Under the pieces are notes generated by a model, which had not been told where the DNA came from, ran no database searches, and was given only the letters and a program-made list of their open reading frames with translations. The position numbers and the translations under genes are program-made. A stretch of DNA of 5,583 bases from Nitrospiria bacterium. GTDB taxonomy: Bacteria; Nitrospirota; CAKKRA01; 9FT-COMBO-42-15. The stretch covers positions 1 to 5,583 of the forward strand of contig CAKKST010000091.1 in assembly GCA_919903585.1 (NCBI GenBank), read 5' to 3'. Within the stretch, counting starts at the first letter, position 1. Every line of letters starts with the position of its first letter. This document shows positions 1-4,997 of the stretch, in pieces.

Positions 1-460
1 AGTCGCCAAACTCCTCAATTGGGATAGCGAGGCGGCCTGCCTGCTGGTCAAGAAAAGAGCCTGTGCCGGCAGCGCATACGCTGTTCATTCCAAAATCTGT
101 GACAATACCGTTTGAAAGGAAAATAATCTTTGAATCCTGACCGCCAATCTCAAAGACGGTCCTCACTGACGGGACAAAGTATGAAGCGGCAATTGCATGG
201 GCAGTAATCTCATTTTTAACGATATCTGCGCCTATCATCACACCGGCAAGGTGTCTTGCGCTCCCTGTAGCTCCGACACCTATTACCTGACAGCCGGGGG
301 CGTGGATTGAAACTAATATTTCCTTCAGACCTTTTTGAATGGCCCTGATAGGCTCTCCCCTTGTTCTTATATAAGATGTGCAGATAGTATCGCCGTTGTC
401 ATTAATTACTGCAATATTCGTACTGACAGAACCTACATCAACTCCAAGATAAGCCATCAT
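1..460 (-). CDS. BadF/BadG/BcrA/BcrD (HgdC-like) activase ATPase, N-terminal part, cut by window edge
   Basis: The frame opens with ATG ATG at 460-455 and stays open to base 1 (153 codons), so this is the 5' part of a gene that continues outside the window. The protein has the ASKHA-fold signatures of CoA-dehydratase activases: a phosphate loop GVDVGSVSTN (residues 6-15), GVGATGSAR (61-69), NEITAHA (83-89), FEIGGQDSK (103-111) and MNSVCAAGTGSFLDQQA (125-141). In known family members the Cys of this last motif (C129 here) ligates a [4Fe-4S] cluster shared by the homodimer, and ATP hydrolysis drives low-potential electron transfer to 2-hydroxyacyl-CoA dehydratases or benzoyl-CoA-type reductases. 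The start follows an AGGAAG Shine-Dalgarno (474-469) at 8 bases. It lies one base downstream of the radical SAM stop codon, so the two genes are cotranscribed. Whether it is a ~260-residue activase or the head of a much longer activase-related protein cannot be seen. Substrate unknown. Confidence 0.93.
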   Translation of the reverse strand, partial: MMAYLGVDVGSVSTNIAVINDNGDTICTSYIRTRGEPIRAIQKGLKEILVSIHAPGCQVIGVGATGSARHLAGVMIGADIVKNEITAHAIAASYFVPSVRTVFEIGGQDSKIIFLSNGIVTDFGMNSVCAAGTGSFLDQQAGRLAIPIEEFGD

Positions 461-461
461 G

Positions 462-1952
462 CTATCTTCTTCCTGTCTGCCGGCAGGCAGGTTTTAAAAA
501 TCCCTCAACGTCCTCCCCTTCCTCACAGGCGGTATGGTCAGGGGATGGAACAATTGTTCTTTCGGCAAATGCATCTGTGCTGCAGCAGCCATGCTGTTCA
601 GCATTTTCCTTTAAATACTGCTCCCATGCAGGGTTTGCAAGCCTTCCATATTCCACTGCATATTTATCCATTGAATCTGCAAGGGTAGTTACCAGCGTAT
701 CTGCGCCTTCATGCGTCGGCCTTGCGCCTGAGGCAAAGACTGCCTCCCTCCAAACATCGGGCCTGTCAATAAGCATACACGGCTTATAAAGATTCCCGCC
801 TGATGCGAGACGGTCTTTTATTGTGGTGAATAGTTTTGATTTGAGCGCCTCCTGCATGGTTGTGTTGTGAATATTGTCAACTGCATAATGCGCAAAGACG
901 CATGGTTCAATATCGCCGTTTGCATTTATATGCAGATAGCGCCTCCCTGCTGCAAGACAGCCGCCGACTATCGGGCCGTCATTCCAGAAGTCTGCAAGTA
1001 GTATCGGCTTTGTAGACCTGAAGTATTTGAGCCTCTCCCTTAAGAGATCCCTCTGCTCAGGCCTCGGCATAAGGTCAAGGTTCGGCTCCCTGCCAACAGG
1101 GCAGTACGAAAAAAACCAGCCGAGGGTGCACCCCTTTTCAGCCATCATATCTATAAATCTGTCGCTTGTAATCGTATCTGTATTCTTGCTTGTCTGTGTT
1201 GCTGAAAACCCGAATAGAACTCCTGCCTCAGAAAGAAGGTCCATTGCCTTCATAATAGCAGCATAGTGTCCCTTTCCGCGCCGCAGATCCGTATCCTCTT
1301 CATATCCTTCTATGCTTATTGCAGGGACAATGTTTCCGATATTCACAATACGGTCTATCAGCTTTTCATCAAGGAGGCCGCCGTGGGTAAAGACATGAAA
1401 TGCCATCTCCTTATGCCTTTCAAAAACATTTAGCAGATCCTTTCTGAAAAAAGGCTCGCCGCCGGATATAACGGCAAAGTATATGCCCATCTCATTGGCC
1501 TCATAGAGTATCCTGTCAATAACATCTACACTCAGCCCCTTATCTTTAATATAATTCCCTGAATAACAGCCAAAGCACTTAAGATTGCACAGCATTGACG
1601 GACTGATTACAATAAAACCCGGGGGATAAAAACCATTTTTATCCTGAAATTCTTTTCTCTTATTTGTGCCGAGAAGGAGTTGGTTTATGAAAAAACTCTT
1701 TACAAGCTGCTGCATGTGGGCAGGGTGCGTCTCCCTTAAAATCTTTTTTGCTACGATAAGGCTCGGATGGCCTGACTGGAATAGCTCCCTTATCCATCTT
1801 ATTATCTTTATATAGTAATCCTTTTTTGCCAGCTTCTCTGCGAGATATGTAAACTTTATTAAAACCACATCAGGGCTGTTTCCAACCATGCTTAGCATGG
1901 CAACCATGATCTTTGTAATGGTATAATTCTTCAGGCGCTGATAATAACTCAT
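462..1952 (-). CDS. Radical SAM protein with C-terminal cysteine-containing extension
   Basis: This 496-residue radical SAM protein has the cluster motif CNLKCFGC (C122, C126, C129) and a SAM-binding SGGEP (163-167). An alpha-helical N-terminal region of about 110 residues precedes the barrel. After the barrel, GGCLAAGRRYLHINANGDI and EPC (C332, C351) followed by C392 resemble a reduced SPASM/Twitch-like auxiliary-cluster region, but the full SPASM cysteine set is not present; further cysteines occur at 456/457 and 476. I chose the ATG at 1952 over a TTG at 1973 because AGGGAG and AAAGGAG lie just upstream of it; the TTG has no ribosome-binding site. The last residues (PACRQTGRR) are encoded by a palindromic repeat at 469-491 and probably are not part of the ancestral protein. 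It is the first gene of an operon with the activase. Family assignment is firm; the reaction is unknown, and peptide or small-molecule modification are both possible. Confidence 0.92.
   Translation of the reverse strand: MSYYQRLKNYTITKIMVAMLSMVGNSPDVVLIKFTYLAEKLAKKDYYIKIIRWIRELFQSGHPSLIVAKKILRETHPAHMQQLVKSFFINQLLLGTNKRKEFQDKNGFYPPGFIVISPSMLCNLKCFGCYSGNYIKDKGLSVDVIDRILYEANEMGIYFAVISGGEPFFRKDLLNVFERHKEMAFHVFTHGGLLDEKLIDRIVNIGNIVPAISIEGYEEDTDLRRGKGHYAAIMKAMDLLSEAGVLFGFSATQTSKNTDTITSDRFIDMMAEKGCTLGWFFSYCPVGREPNLDLMPRPEQRDLLRERLKYFRSTKPILLADFWNDGPIVGGCLAAGRRYLHINANGDIEPCVFAHYAVDNIHNTTMQEALKSKLFTTIKDRLASGGNLYKPCMLIDRPDVWREAVFASGARPTHEGADTLVTTLADSMDKYAVEYGRLANPAWEQYLKENAEQHGCCSTDAFAERTIVPSPDHTACEEGEDVEGFLKPACRQTGRR
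469..491. repeat. Palindromic repeat copy A, inside the 3' end of the radical SAM gene
   Basis: Near-perfect 20-base palindrome, CCTGTCTGCCGGCAGGCAGG at 472-491 (one mismatched pair); it can also fold as CCTGTC-TGCC-GGCAGG. A 23-base stretch (469-491) matches 2165-2187 with two differences. It lies in frame and encodes the C-terminal tail of the radical SAM protein, and its minus-strand end contains the AGGAAG ribosome-binding site of the activase gene. Confidence 0.8.
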
Positions 1953-1980
1953 TACTCCCTGTACTCCTTTCAAGGTTCAA

Positions 1981-1999
1981 GTCAGGCAGGATGCCTGAC
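1981..1999. repeat. Perfect 8-bp hairpin followed on the plus strand by seven T
   Basis: GTCAGGCA and TGCCTGAC are perfect complements around a GGA loop. On the plus strand the stem is followed three bases later by TTTTTTT (2003-2009), the form of an intrinsic terminator, but no plus-strand gene lies upstream. On the minus strand it lies in the predicted leader of the radical SAM/activase mRNA, 29 bases before the start codon. It could be a plus-strand insulator against antisense transcription, an mRNA leader hairpin, or simply another dispersed palindrome. Confidence 0.6.
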
Positions 2000-2042
2000 C
2001 TATTTTTTTATGGAATCATATAACCTGTTAATCTTCCACACA

Positions 2043-2071
2043 ATTTTATATAAACCTTCCCCCTTAGTCAA
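2043..2071 (-). promoter_or_regulatory. Sigma-70-type promoter for the radical SAM/activase operon
   Basis: On the minus strand, -35 TTGACT (2071-2066), a 17-base spacer, and -10 TAAAAT (2048-2043); each box matches the consensus at five of six positions. Transcription would start near 2036, giving a leader of about 84 bases that includes the 1981-1999 hairpin. Confidence 0.6.
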
Positions 2072-2117
2072 GTTTTTTGTTTTTGTCAGATTTTTTTCTT
2101 GATTTTTCCGCCTTTCA

Positions 2118-2137
2118 TTGTATATTAGTTGATACAA
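2118..2137. promoter_or_regulatory. Small inverted repeat upstream of the minus-strand promoter
   Basis: TTGTAT and ATACAA are exact inverted arms separated by 8 bases. The element lies about 47 bases upstream of the minus-strand -35 box. It has the size of a dimeric-regulator site, but the region is AT-rich and a six-base match may be chance. Confidence 0.2.
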
Positions 2138-2154
2138 ACGCAATAAATAAATTG

Positions 2155-2200
2155 TGGGGCAACCCTTCCTGTCTGCCGACAGGCTGGCTCGCAATGACGG
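2155..2200 (-). repeat. GTCATTGCGAG-type dispersed repeat with palindrome copy C
   Basis: Read on the minus strand, it starts CCGTCATTGCGAGCC, continues through a hairpin core (plus-strand CCTGTC-TGCC-GACAGG at 2168-2183, perfect 6-bp stem) and ends GGGTTGCCCCA. From memory, short repeats starting GTCATTGCGAG and ending in a GGCAATC-like box are widely scattered in Nitrospirota, Chloroflexi and deltaproteobacterial genomes. The core shares 21 of 23 bases with copy A in the radical SAM gene. Reading through it in the plus frame gives the spurious residues GNPSCLPTGWLAMT, which would wrongly extend the downstream radical SAM protein. Confidence 0.7.
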
Positions 2201-2214
2201 TTAAAGAAGCTTTC

Positions 2215-2233
2215 TCAACTTCTTTTAAGTTGA
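2215..2233. promoter_or_regulatory. Perfect inverted repeat overlapping the -35 box (possible operator)
   Basis: TCAACTT-cttt t-AAGTTGA: two 7-base arms around a 5-base spacer. The right arm overlaps the TTGACA -35 box (2230-2235) of the B12-type radical SAM promoter, a position where a bound repressor would block RNA polymerase. Symmetry is seen; operator function is inference. Confidence 0.35.
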
Positions 2234-2258
2234 CACTTCCTTCTCTCTCCGCTACATT
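2230..2258 (+). promoter_or_regulatory. Promoter predicted to give a leaderless mRNA for the B12-type radical SAM gene
   Basis: Consensus -35 TTGACA (2230-2235), 17-base spacer, -10 TACATT (2253-2258, four of six). The first start codon (ATG 2266) comes only 7 bases after the -10 box, where transcription would normally begin. No Shine-Dalgarno is present; the upstream sequence is pyrimidine-rich. Confidence 0.5.
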
Positions 2259-2265
2259 AATACCC

Positions 2266-3552
2266 ATGCCCATGAAACTTGAACTAATAGTCCCAGTAAA
2301 AAGAAAACAGAACTGGAAGCGGAATTATCAGATTGCCCCTTTAGGCATGATGTATGTTGCTGCATTGACCCCTCTTGATATTGATGTAACAATTACAGAT
2401 GAAAATATAGAAACAATAGACTTTGATAAACCTGTAGACCTTGTCGGCATTACCTCCATGACCGCTGAGATAAACAGGGCATACGAAATTGCCGGTGAAT
2501 ATAGAAAGCGGGGGGTAAAGGTTGTCATGGGCGGCATCCATCCATCCCTGCTTCCAGATGAGGCGATACAGCATTCAGACGCTGTTGTGGTGGGCGAGGC
2601 AGAAGGCGCGTGGCATGATGTGATAAATGATTTTAAAAAAAACCGGCTTAAAAAAATCTATTCGTCAGAGACCCGTCCCTCTCTTGAAAACATGGTCTTA
2701 CCGAGAAGGGATATTATAAAAGGCAAGAGATATCTCACCTCAAATATTATCCAGACAACAAGGGGATGCCCCTTTTCATGCACCTTCTGCACAGTAACAA
2801 AGTTCTTCGGCAATGCTTACAGGTGCAGGCCCGTAGCAGATGTTATCAGAGAAGTAGAATCCCTTGATGGCGACTTTATAGTATTTATTGACGACAATAT
2901 ACTCGCAAATCCAAAGCGCGCCAAAGAACTCTTCAGGGCATTGATACCATATAAGAAAAAATGGGTCAGCCAGTCATCCATCAATCTGGCAAGGGATGAT
3001 GAATTATTGAGGCTTGCAGCCAAAAGCGGCTGTATGGGGATGTTTATCGGCATTGAATCCTTTTCGCAGGAATCATTAAGGACGATAAAAAAATCTGTCA
3101 ATCAAGGATTTCCCGCACAGGATTCAATAAAAAAGATTCAGGACCATGGCATTCTGGTTGAGGGGGCATTTATATTTGGACTGGATGGAGACAACAGGGA
3201 TACACTCATGCGCACAGTGGATTTTGCTGTAAAAATGCGCCTCGCTGCGGCAAACTTTTTTGTGCTTACCCCGTTTCCGGGGACATCAGTAAGAGAACAG
3301 TTAGAGGGGGAGGGGAGGATCATTGAGCAAGACTGGTCAAGGTATAATAACTTTACTGTTGTTTTCAGGCCAAAACAGATGAGTCCTGAAGAGCTTCAGG
3401 AAACCGCCATCCTTGCAAAGCAGCAGTTTTTTTCTTATCCGTCAATAATAAAACGGCACTTTACAAAAAACCACTTTCCACCCACAAAAAAAACAATCTA
3501 CTCCATTGCATGGAACATCTTCAGAAGAAGGTTAACAACAAAACGCACGTGA
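2266..3552 (+). CDS. B12-binding-domain-type radical SAM protein (DUF4070-like architecture)
   Basis: A 428-residue protein with an N-terminal Rossmann-like region (about 1-150) typical of B12-binding radical SAM enzymes: LELIVP at 5-10, LVGITSMT at 59-66, VVMGGIHPSLLPDEA at 86-100 and VVVGEAEG at 107-114. The canonical cobalamin motif DxHxxG is missing, so B12 binding, if any, would not be base-off/His-on. The radical SAM domain follows: RGCPFSCTFC (C168, C172, C175), FIDDN (207-211), GIESFSQ (262-268) and GLDGDN (305-310). The C-terminal part fits the DUF4070-like tail shared with HpnP/HpnJ-type and related proteins. Start choice: ATG 2266 (or ATG 2272, giving MKLEL). The frame extends upstream to 2077, but that part is translated repeat and intergenic DNA. 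It is transcribed alone, divergently from the radical SAM/activase operon. Substrate unknown: methyl transfer or ring/C-C chemistry are the usual roles of the class. Confidence 0.9.
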   Translation: MPMKLELIVPVKRKQNWKRNYQIAPLGMMYVAALTPLDIDVTITDENIETIDFDKPVDLVGITSMTAEINRAYEIAGEYRKRGVKVVMGGIHPSLLPDEAIQHSDAVVVGEAEGAWHDVINDFKKNRLKKIYSSETRPSLENMVLPRRDIIKGKRYLTSNIIQTTRGCPFSCTFCTVTKFFGNAYRCRPVADVIREVESLDGDFIVFIDDNILANPKRAKELFRALIPYKKKWVSQSSINLARDDELLRLAAKSGCMGMFIGIESFSQESLRTIKKSVNQGFPAQDSIKKIQDHGILVEGAFIFGLDGDNRDTLMRTVDFAVKMRLAAANFFVLTPFPGTSVREQLEGEGRIIEQDWSRYNNFTVVFRPKQMSPEELQETAILAKQQFFSYPSIIKRHFTKNHFPPTKKTIYSIAWNIFRRRLTTKRT

Positions 3553-3578
3553 AGCGAGAGTTTGATTTTTTACGCAGT

Positions 3579-3998
3579 TTACTTGGGAATGCATTCAAAG
3601 CCTGCTGTTAAAAAGTGCTTATCAAAACAAAAGGCCTTTCTGATCTTCTCCTTCCTCATTATTCCAAAGCTTACAGAATCAGCATAGCTAAAATCCTGAT
3701 CATTGTATTTTATCAGTATCTTTTCAGCGCTTGCCTCTATCTCTTCAGTTGAATATATCTTTAGAATCCTTGGGCTTGCCTTTAGCCTTTCAAGAAAATC
3801 AATAGCTGCCTTATGCCCCAACTCATTTAAGATTAAGATATATGCCTCTGCAATTACAAGATTACTTGTAATTAGGCTCCTGTAGTTTTTTAATAGCGAG
3901 GGAAAGATAAATGCCGCCTTTCTGTGATGTGCGTCATCCTTATCTGCAATGGCAAGCCATGCGCTGGTATCAACAAATATGCTTTCCTGAGGCATCAT
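3579..3998 (-). CDS. vapC: VapC-like PIN-domain toxin (first toxin-antitoxin pair)
   Basis: This 139-residue protein has the single-domain PIN ribonuclease layout. The conserved acidic residues are in place: D10 in FVDTSAW, E51 in LVIAEAY, D102/D107 in QDFSYADS and D126 in FCFDKHF. Such toxins bind Mg2+ or Mn2+ through these carboxylates and cut RNA, often tRNA or rRNA, to stop translation. The gene starts inside the antitoxin stop codon (ATGA, 3998-3995), the usual translational coupling. A second ATG directly follows at 3995, and the AAAGGA Shine-Dalgarno is better spaced for that one, so the protein may be 138 residues. It converges on the B12-type radical SAM gene with only 26 bases between the stops and no clear terminator. 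RNA target unknown. Confidence 0.92.
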   Translation of the reverse strand: MMPQESIFVDTSAWLAIADKDDAHHRKAAFIFPSLLKNYRSLITSNLVIAEAYILILNELGHKAAIDFLERLKASPRILKIYSTEEIEASAEKILIKYNDQDFSYADSVSFGIMRKEKIRKAFCFDKHFLTAGFECIPK

Positions 3999-4252
3999 TT
4001 CCTTTTAGAAGTGATGTATTTGACAAGATACTTGTCATGTTTAGTTGATAAATCACCTTTGCCTGAGCTTCCAAGTCCAATAAGCCCCATTGCAGAATCC
4101 TCCTCCACAGGAAGCTCTTTTAAATATTTTTCAACACTCTCCCGTATGATCGCCGCCTTTGAAACGCCTTTCTTTTTAGACAGAACCCCCAGCGCCTCAT
4201 CCTGCCTCGGCTCAATATATATCTGAATCGGTTTCTTTTTCAAGGCCTTCAT
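3995..4252 (-). CDS. vapB: Ribbon-helix-helix VapB-like antitoxin (first pair)
   Basis: This 85-residue antitoxin has an N-terminal CopG/MetJ-like ribbon-helix-helix: a strand around PIQIYIE (8-14), a helix around 15-28, the turn KGVS (28-31) and a second helix around 31-46. The C-terminal part, GLIGLGSSGKGDLSTKHDKYL (56-76), resembles the toxin-wrapping tail of VapB proteins that pair with this VapC subclass. It would neutralise the PIN toxin and repress its own promoter. It is the first gene of the operon, overlaps vapC by four bases and has no Shine-Dalgarno; its ATG directly follows the -10 region. A 19-base imperfect palindrome over the promoter fits a ribbon-helix-helix operator. Confidence 0.9.
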   Translation of the reverse strand: MKALKKKPIQIYIEPRQDEALGVLSKKKGVSKAAIIRESVEKYLKELPVEEDSAMGLIGLGSSGKGDLSTKHDKYLVKYITSKRK

Positions 4253-4270
4253 GATATATAATATACATCA
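4252..4270. promoter_or_regulatory. Imperfect palindrome over the -10 box, likely VapB operator
   Basis: TGATATATAATATACATCA reads nearly the same on both strands: TGAT-n-TATA-n-TATA-n-ATCA, with one mismatched pair around the centre. It covers the -10 box and reaches the start codon, so a bound ribbon-helix-helix VapB would shut the promoter. A TACATCA half-site recurs at 4309-4315. Confidence 0.5.
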
Positions 4271-4288
4271 CCTAATGTAATATGTCAA
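4260..4288 (-). promoter_or_regulatory. Promoter of the first toxin-antitoxin operon, predicted leaderless
   Basis: Minus strand: perfect -35 TTGACA (4288-4283), 17-base spacer, -10 TATATT (4265-4260, five of six). The antitoxin ATG at 4252 begins 7 bases after the -10 box, so transcription would start at or one base before the start codon. No Shine-Dalgarno is present. Confidence 0.65.
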
Positions 4289-4290
4289 CA

Positions 4291-4337
4291 GATAATATCC
4301 TAATTAGCTACATCATATAATCTGATATTATATTATC
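4291..4337. repeat. AT-rich inverted repeat upstream of the antitoxin promoter
   Basis: GATAATAT (4291-4298) and ATATTATC (4330-4337) are exact inverted arms 31 bases apart, just upstream of the vapBC -35 box. The DNA is very AT-rich, so chance symmetry is a real possibility; an upstream regulator site is the alternative. Confidence 0.25.
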
Positions 4338-4598
4338 TATTTACCAGCAGCCTATTTATTATTAAATGGTGCAAACCCCGTTAGAAAGGACAGGGCTTTT
4401 ACCCCACCCTTTCAATAAGGAATCAAAAGAAAAATGTCTGTCCTGATTTTTCATATTTCCCTTGAAGCAGACTTTGTCATGGGTGTAGGCATACTCTCTG
4501 ACTTCCTATTTTGCTCCCCTTATTTTAACTCCAGAAACTCTCTTATTGTTATTATTTTTAGGCGGAAAGCCATATTCTTATGCTTTACCAGAACTGTT
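4338..4598. other. Intergenic region between the two toxin-antitoxin operons, with repeat remnants
   Basis: No gene is supported here. The stretch holds a degenerate inverted repeat (4378-4422) starting CCCCGTTAGAAAGG and ending CCCACCCTTTC, in which the G-rich and C-rich arms pair at about 9 of 12 positions; the first copy of the 44-base direct repeat (4445-4488); and the left arm of the 3' hairpin of the second toxin gene (4589-4616). On the minus strand a frame without a proper start runs from a TAG near 4512 to a TAA near 4363 and includes the repeat. Confidence 0.55.
4445..4488. repeat. 44-base direct repeat, left copy
   Basis: Matches 5481-5524 in the same orientation with one mismatch; the last 37 bases (4452-4488, beginning CATATTTCCCTTGAAGCAG) are identical. 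Weaker similarity extends leftward to CTGT at 4438 and rightward to CTCTGA at 4496-4501 with one indel. The two copies are 1,036 bases apart and bracket the second toxin-antitoxin operon. Confidence 0.9.
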
Positions 4599-4616
4599 TT
4601 AGCCTAACCAGTTCTG
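4589..4616 (-). terminator. Hairpin at the 3' end of the second toxin gene
   Basis: CAGAACTG (4589-4596) and CAGTTCTG (4609-4616) are perfect 8-base arms, and TTA/TAA inside can extend the stem. It overlaps the toxin stop codon. No T-run follows on the minus strand, so it may stabilise the mRNA 3' end or act as a weak or factor-assisted terminator rather than a standard intrinsic one. Confidence 0.4.
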
Positions 4617-4997
4617 TATCTGTAAATCGTCAATCCTATTAAAATGTTCTACATTATTTGTTATCAATACACAGTGATTGATAAAAGCAATGCTGGCAAT
4701 TAAAATATCAAAATCTTCTATTATTTTGCCTTTGGATTTTAGATTGGCTTTAATCTTTCCAAATTGTTTAGCAGATTCTTCGCTGTCTGATAAAATAGTC
4801 AGATTCTTTTTGAACAACTCAATTCGCTTTAGATTTTCTTCAACTTTTTTGGAATTGTAAGCTCCAAAGTACAACTCGGCAAGAACACTGTTGGTTACAG
4901 CCAAAGAAAAGACACCAATTTCTTTGACCTTCTTTTTGAGGGATTCATTTCCATTAAGCAGGTAAATACAAGTATCTGTGTCTAAAAGATATTTCAA
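4599..4997 (-). CDS. vapC: VapC/FitB-type PIN-domain toxin (second pair), TTG start
   Basis: This 132-residue PIN-domain protein opens with the family signature KYLLDTDTCIYLLNG (2-16, catalytic D6 and D8). E41 lies in LAELYFGA, D95/D97 in IEDFDILIASIA, and the fourth site is in LITNNVEHFNRI (111-121), where N114/N115 stand in the usual Asn/Asp position. The order matches VapC toxins of the VapC4-5/FitB group, single-strand RNases. The start codon is TTG at 4997-4995, overlapping the antitoxin stop (TTGA). It is supported by an AGGGGA Shine-Dalgarno at 5009-5004, six bases upstream, and by the family motif beginning two residues later; there is no ATG nearby. A weak start codon may keep toxin output below antitoxin. 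It is not closely similar to the other PIN toxin in this window. RNA target unknown. Confidence 0.93.
   Translation of the reverse strand: MKYLLDTDTCIYLLNGNESLKKKVKEIGVFSLAVTNSVLAELYFGAYNSKKVEENLKRIELFKKNLTILSDSEESAKQFGKIKANLKSKGKIIEDFDILIASIAFINHCVLITNNVEHFNRIDDLQIQNWLG

Larger units (their letters stand above)
1953..2265. other. Divergent intergenic region between the two radical SAM genes
   Basis: These 313 bases between divergent genes hold no convincing gene. Contents from left to right: the Shine-Dalgarno of the minus-strand operon, a perfect 8-bp hairpin (1981-1999), the minus-strand promoter (2043-2071), a TTGTAT/ATACAA inverted repeat (2118-2137), a GTCATTGCGAG-type dispersed repeat (about 2155-2200), a perfect 7-bp inverted repeat (2215-2233), and a plus-strand promoter ending at the start codon at 2266. 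Open frames here on either strand (for example minus 2000-2194, lysine-rich) lack ribosome-binding sites and begin within the repeat. Confidence 0.7.

Noticed and set aside
1953..1973. TTG start for the first radical SAM protein at 1973 (503 residues)
   Set aside because: The TTG has no suitable ribosome-binding site, while the added codons themselves contain the AAAGGAG and AGGGAG sites that serve ATG 1952.
2000..2194. 64-residue lysine-rich minus-strand frame
   Set aside because: Starts inside the dispersed repeat, runs through the promoter region of the radical SAM operon, has no Shine-Dalgarno and looks like translated A-rich DNA.
2077..2265. N-terminal extension of the B12-type radical SAM frame (63 residues)
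   Set aside because: It is translated intergenic DNA including a dispersed repeat (GNPSCLPTGWLAMT), lies upstream of the promoter, has no ribosome-binding site, and the family N-terminus begins at MKLELIVP.
3553..3578. Bidirectional terminator between the convergent radical SAM and toxin genes
   Set aside because: There is a six-T run on the plus strand but no convincing stem directly before it.
3703..3885. Small plus-strand frames inside the toxin and antitoxin genes
   Set aside because: They are shadows of well-supported minus-strand genes with conserved PIN and ribbon-helix-helix motifs.
4378..4422. Intrinsic terminator or riboswitch in the G/C-rich inverted repeat
   Set aside because: Arms pair imperfectly, no T-run follows on either strand at the right distance, and it is not in a leader; more likely a decayed repeat.
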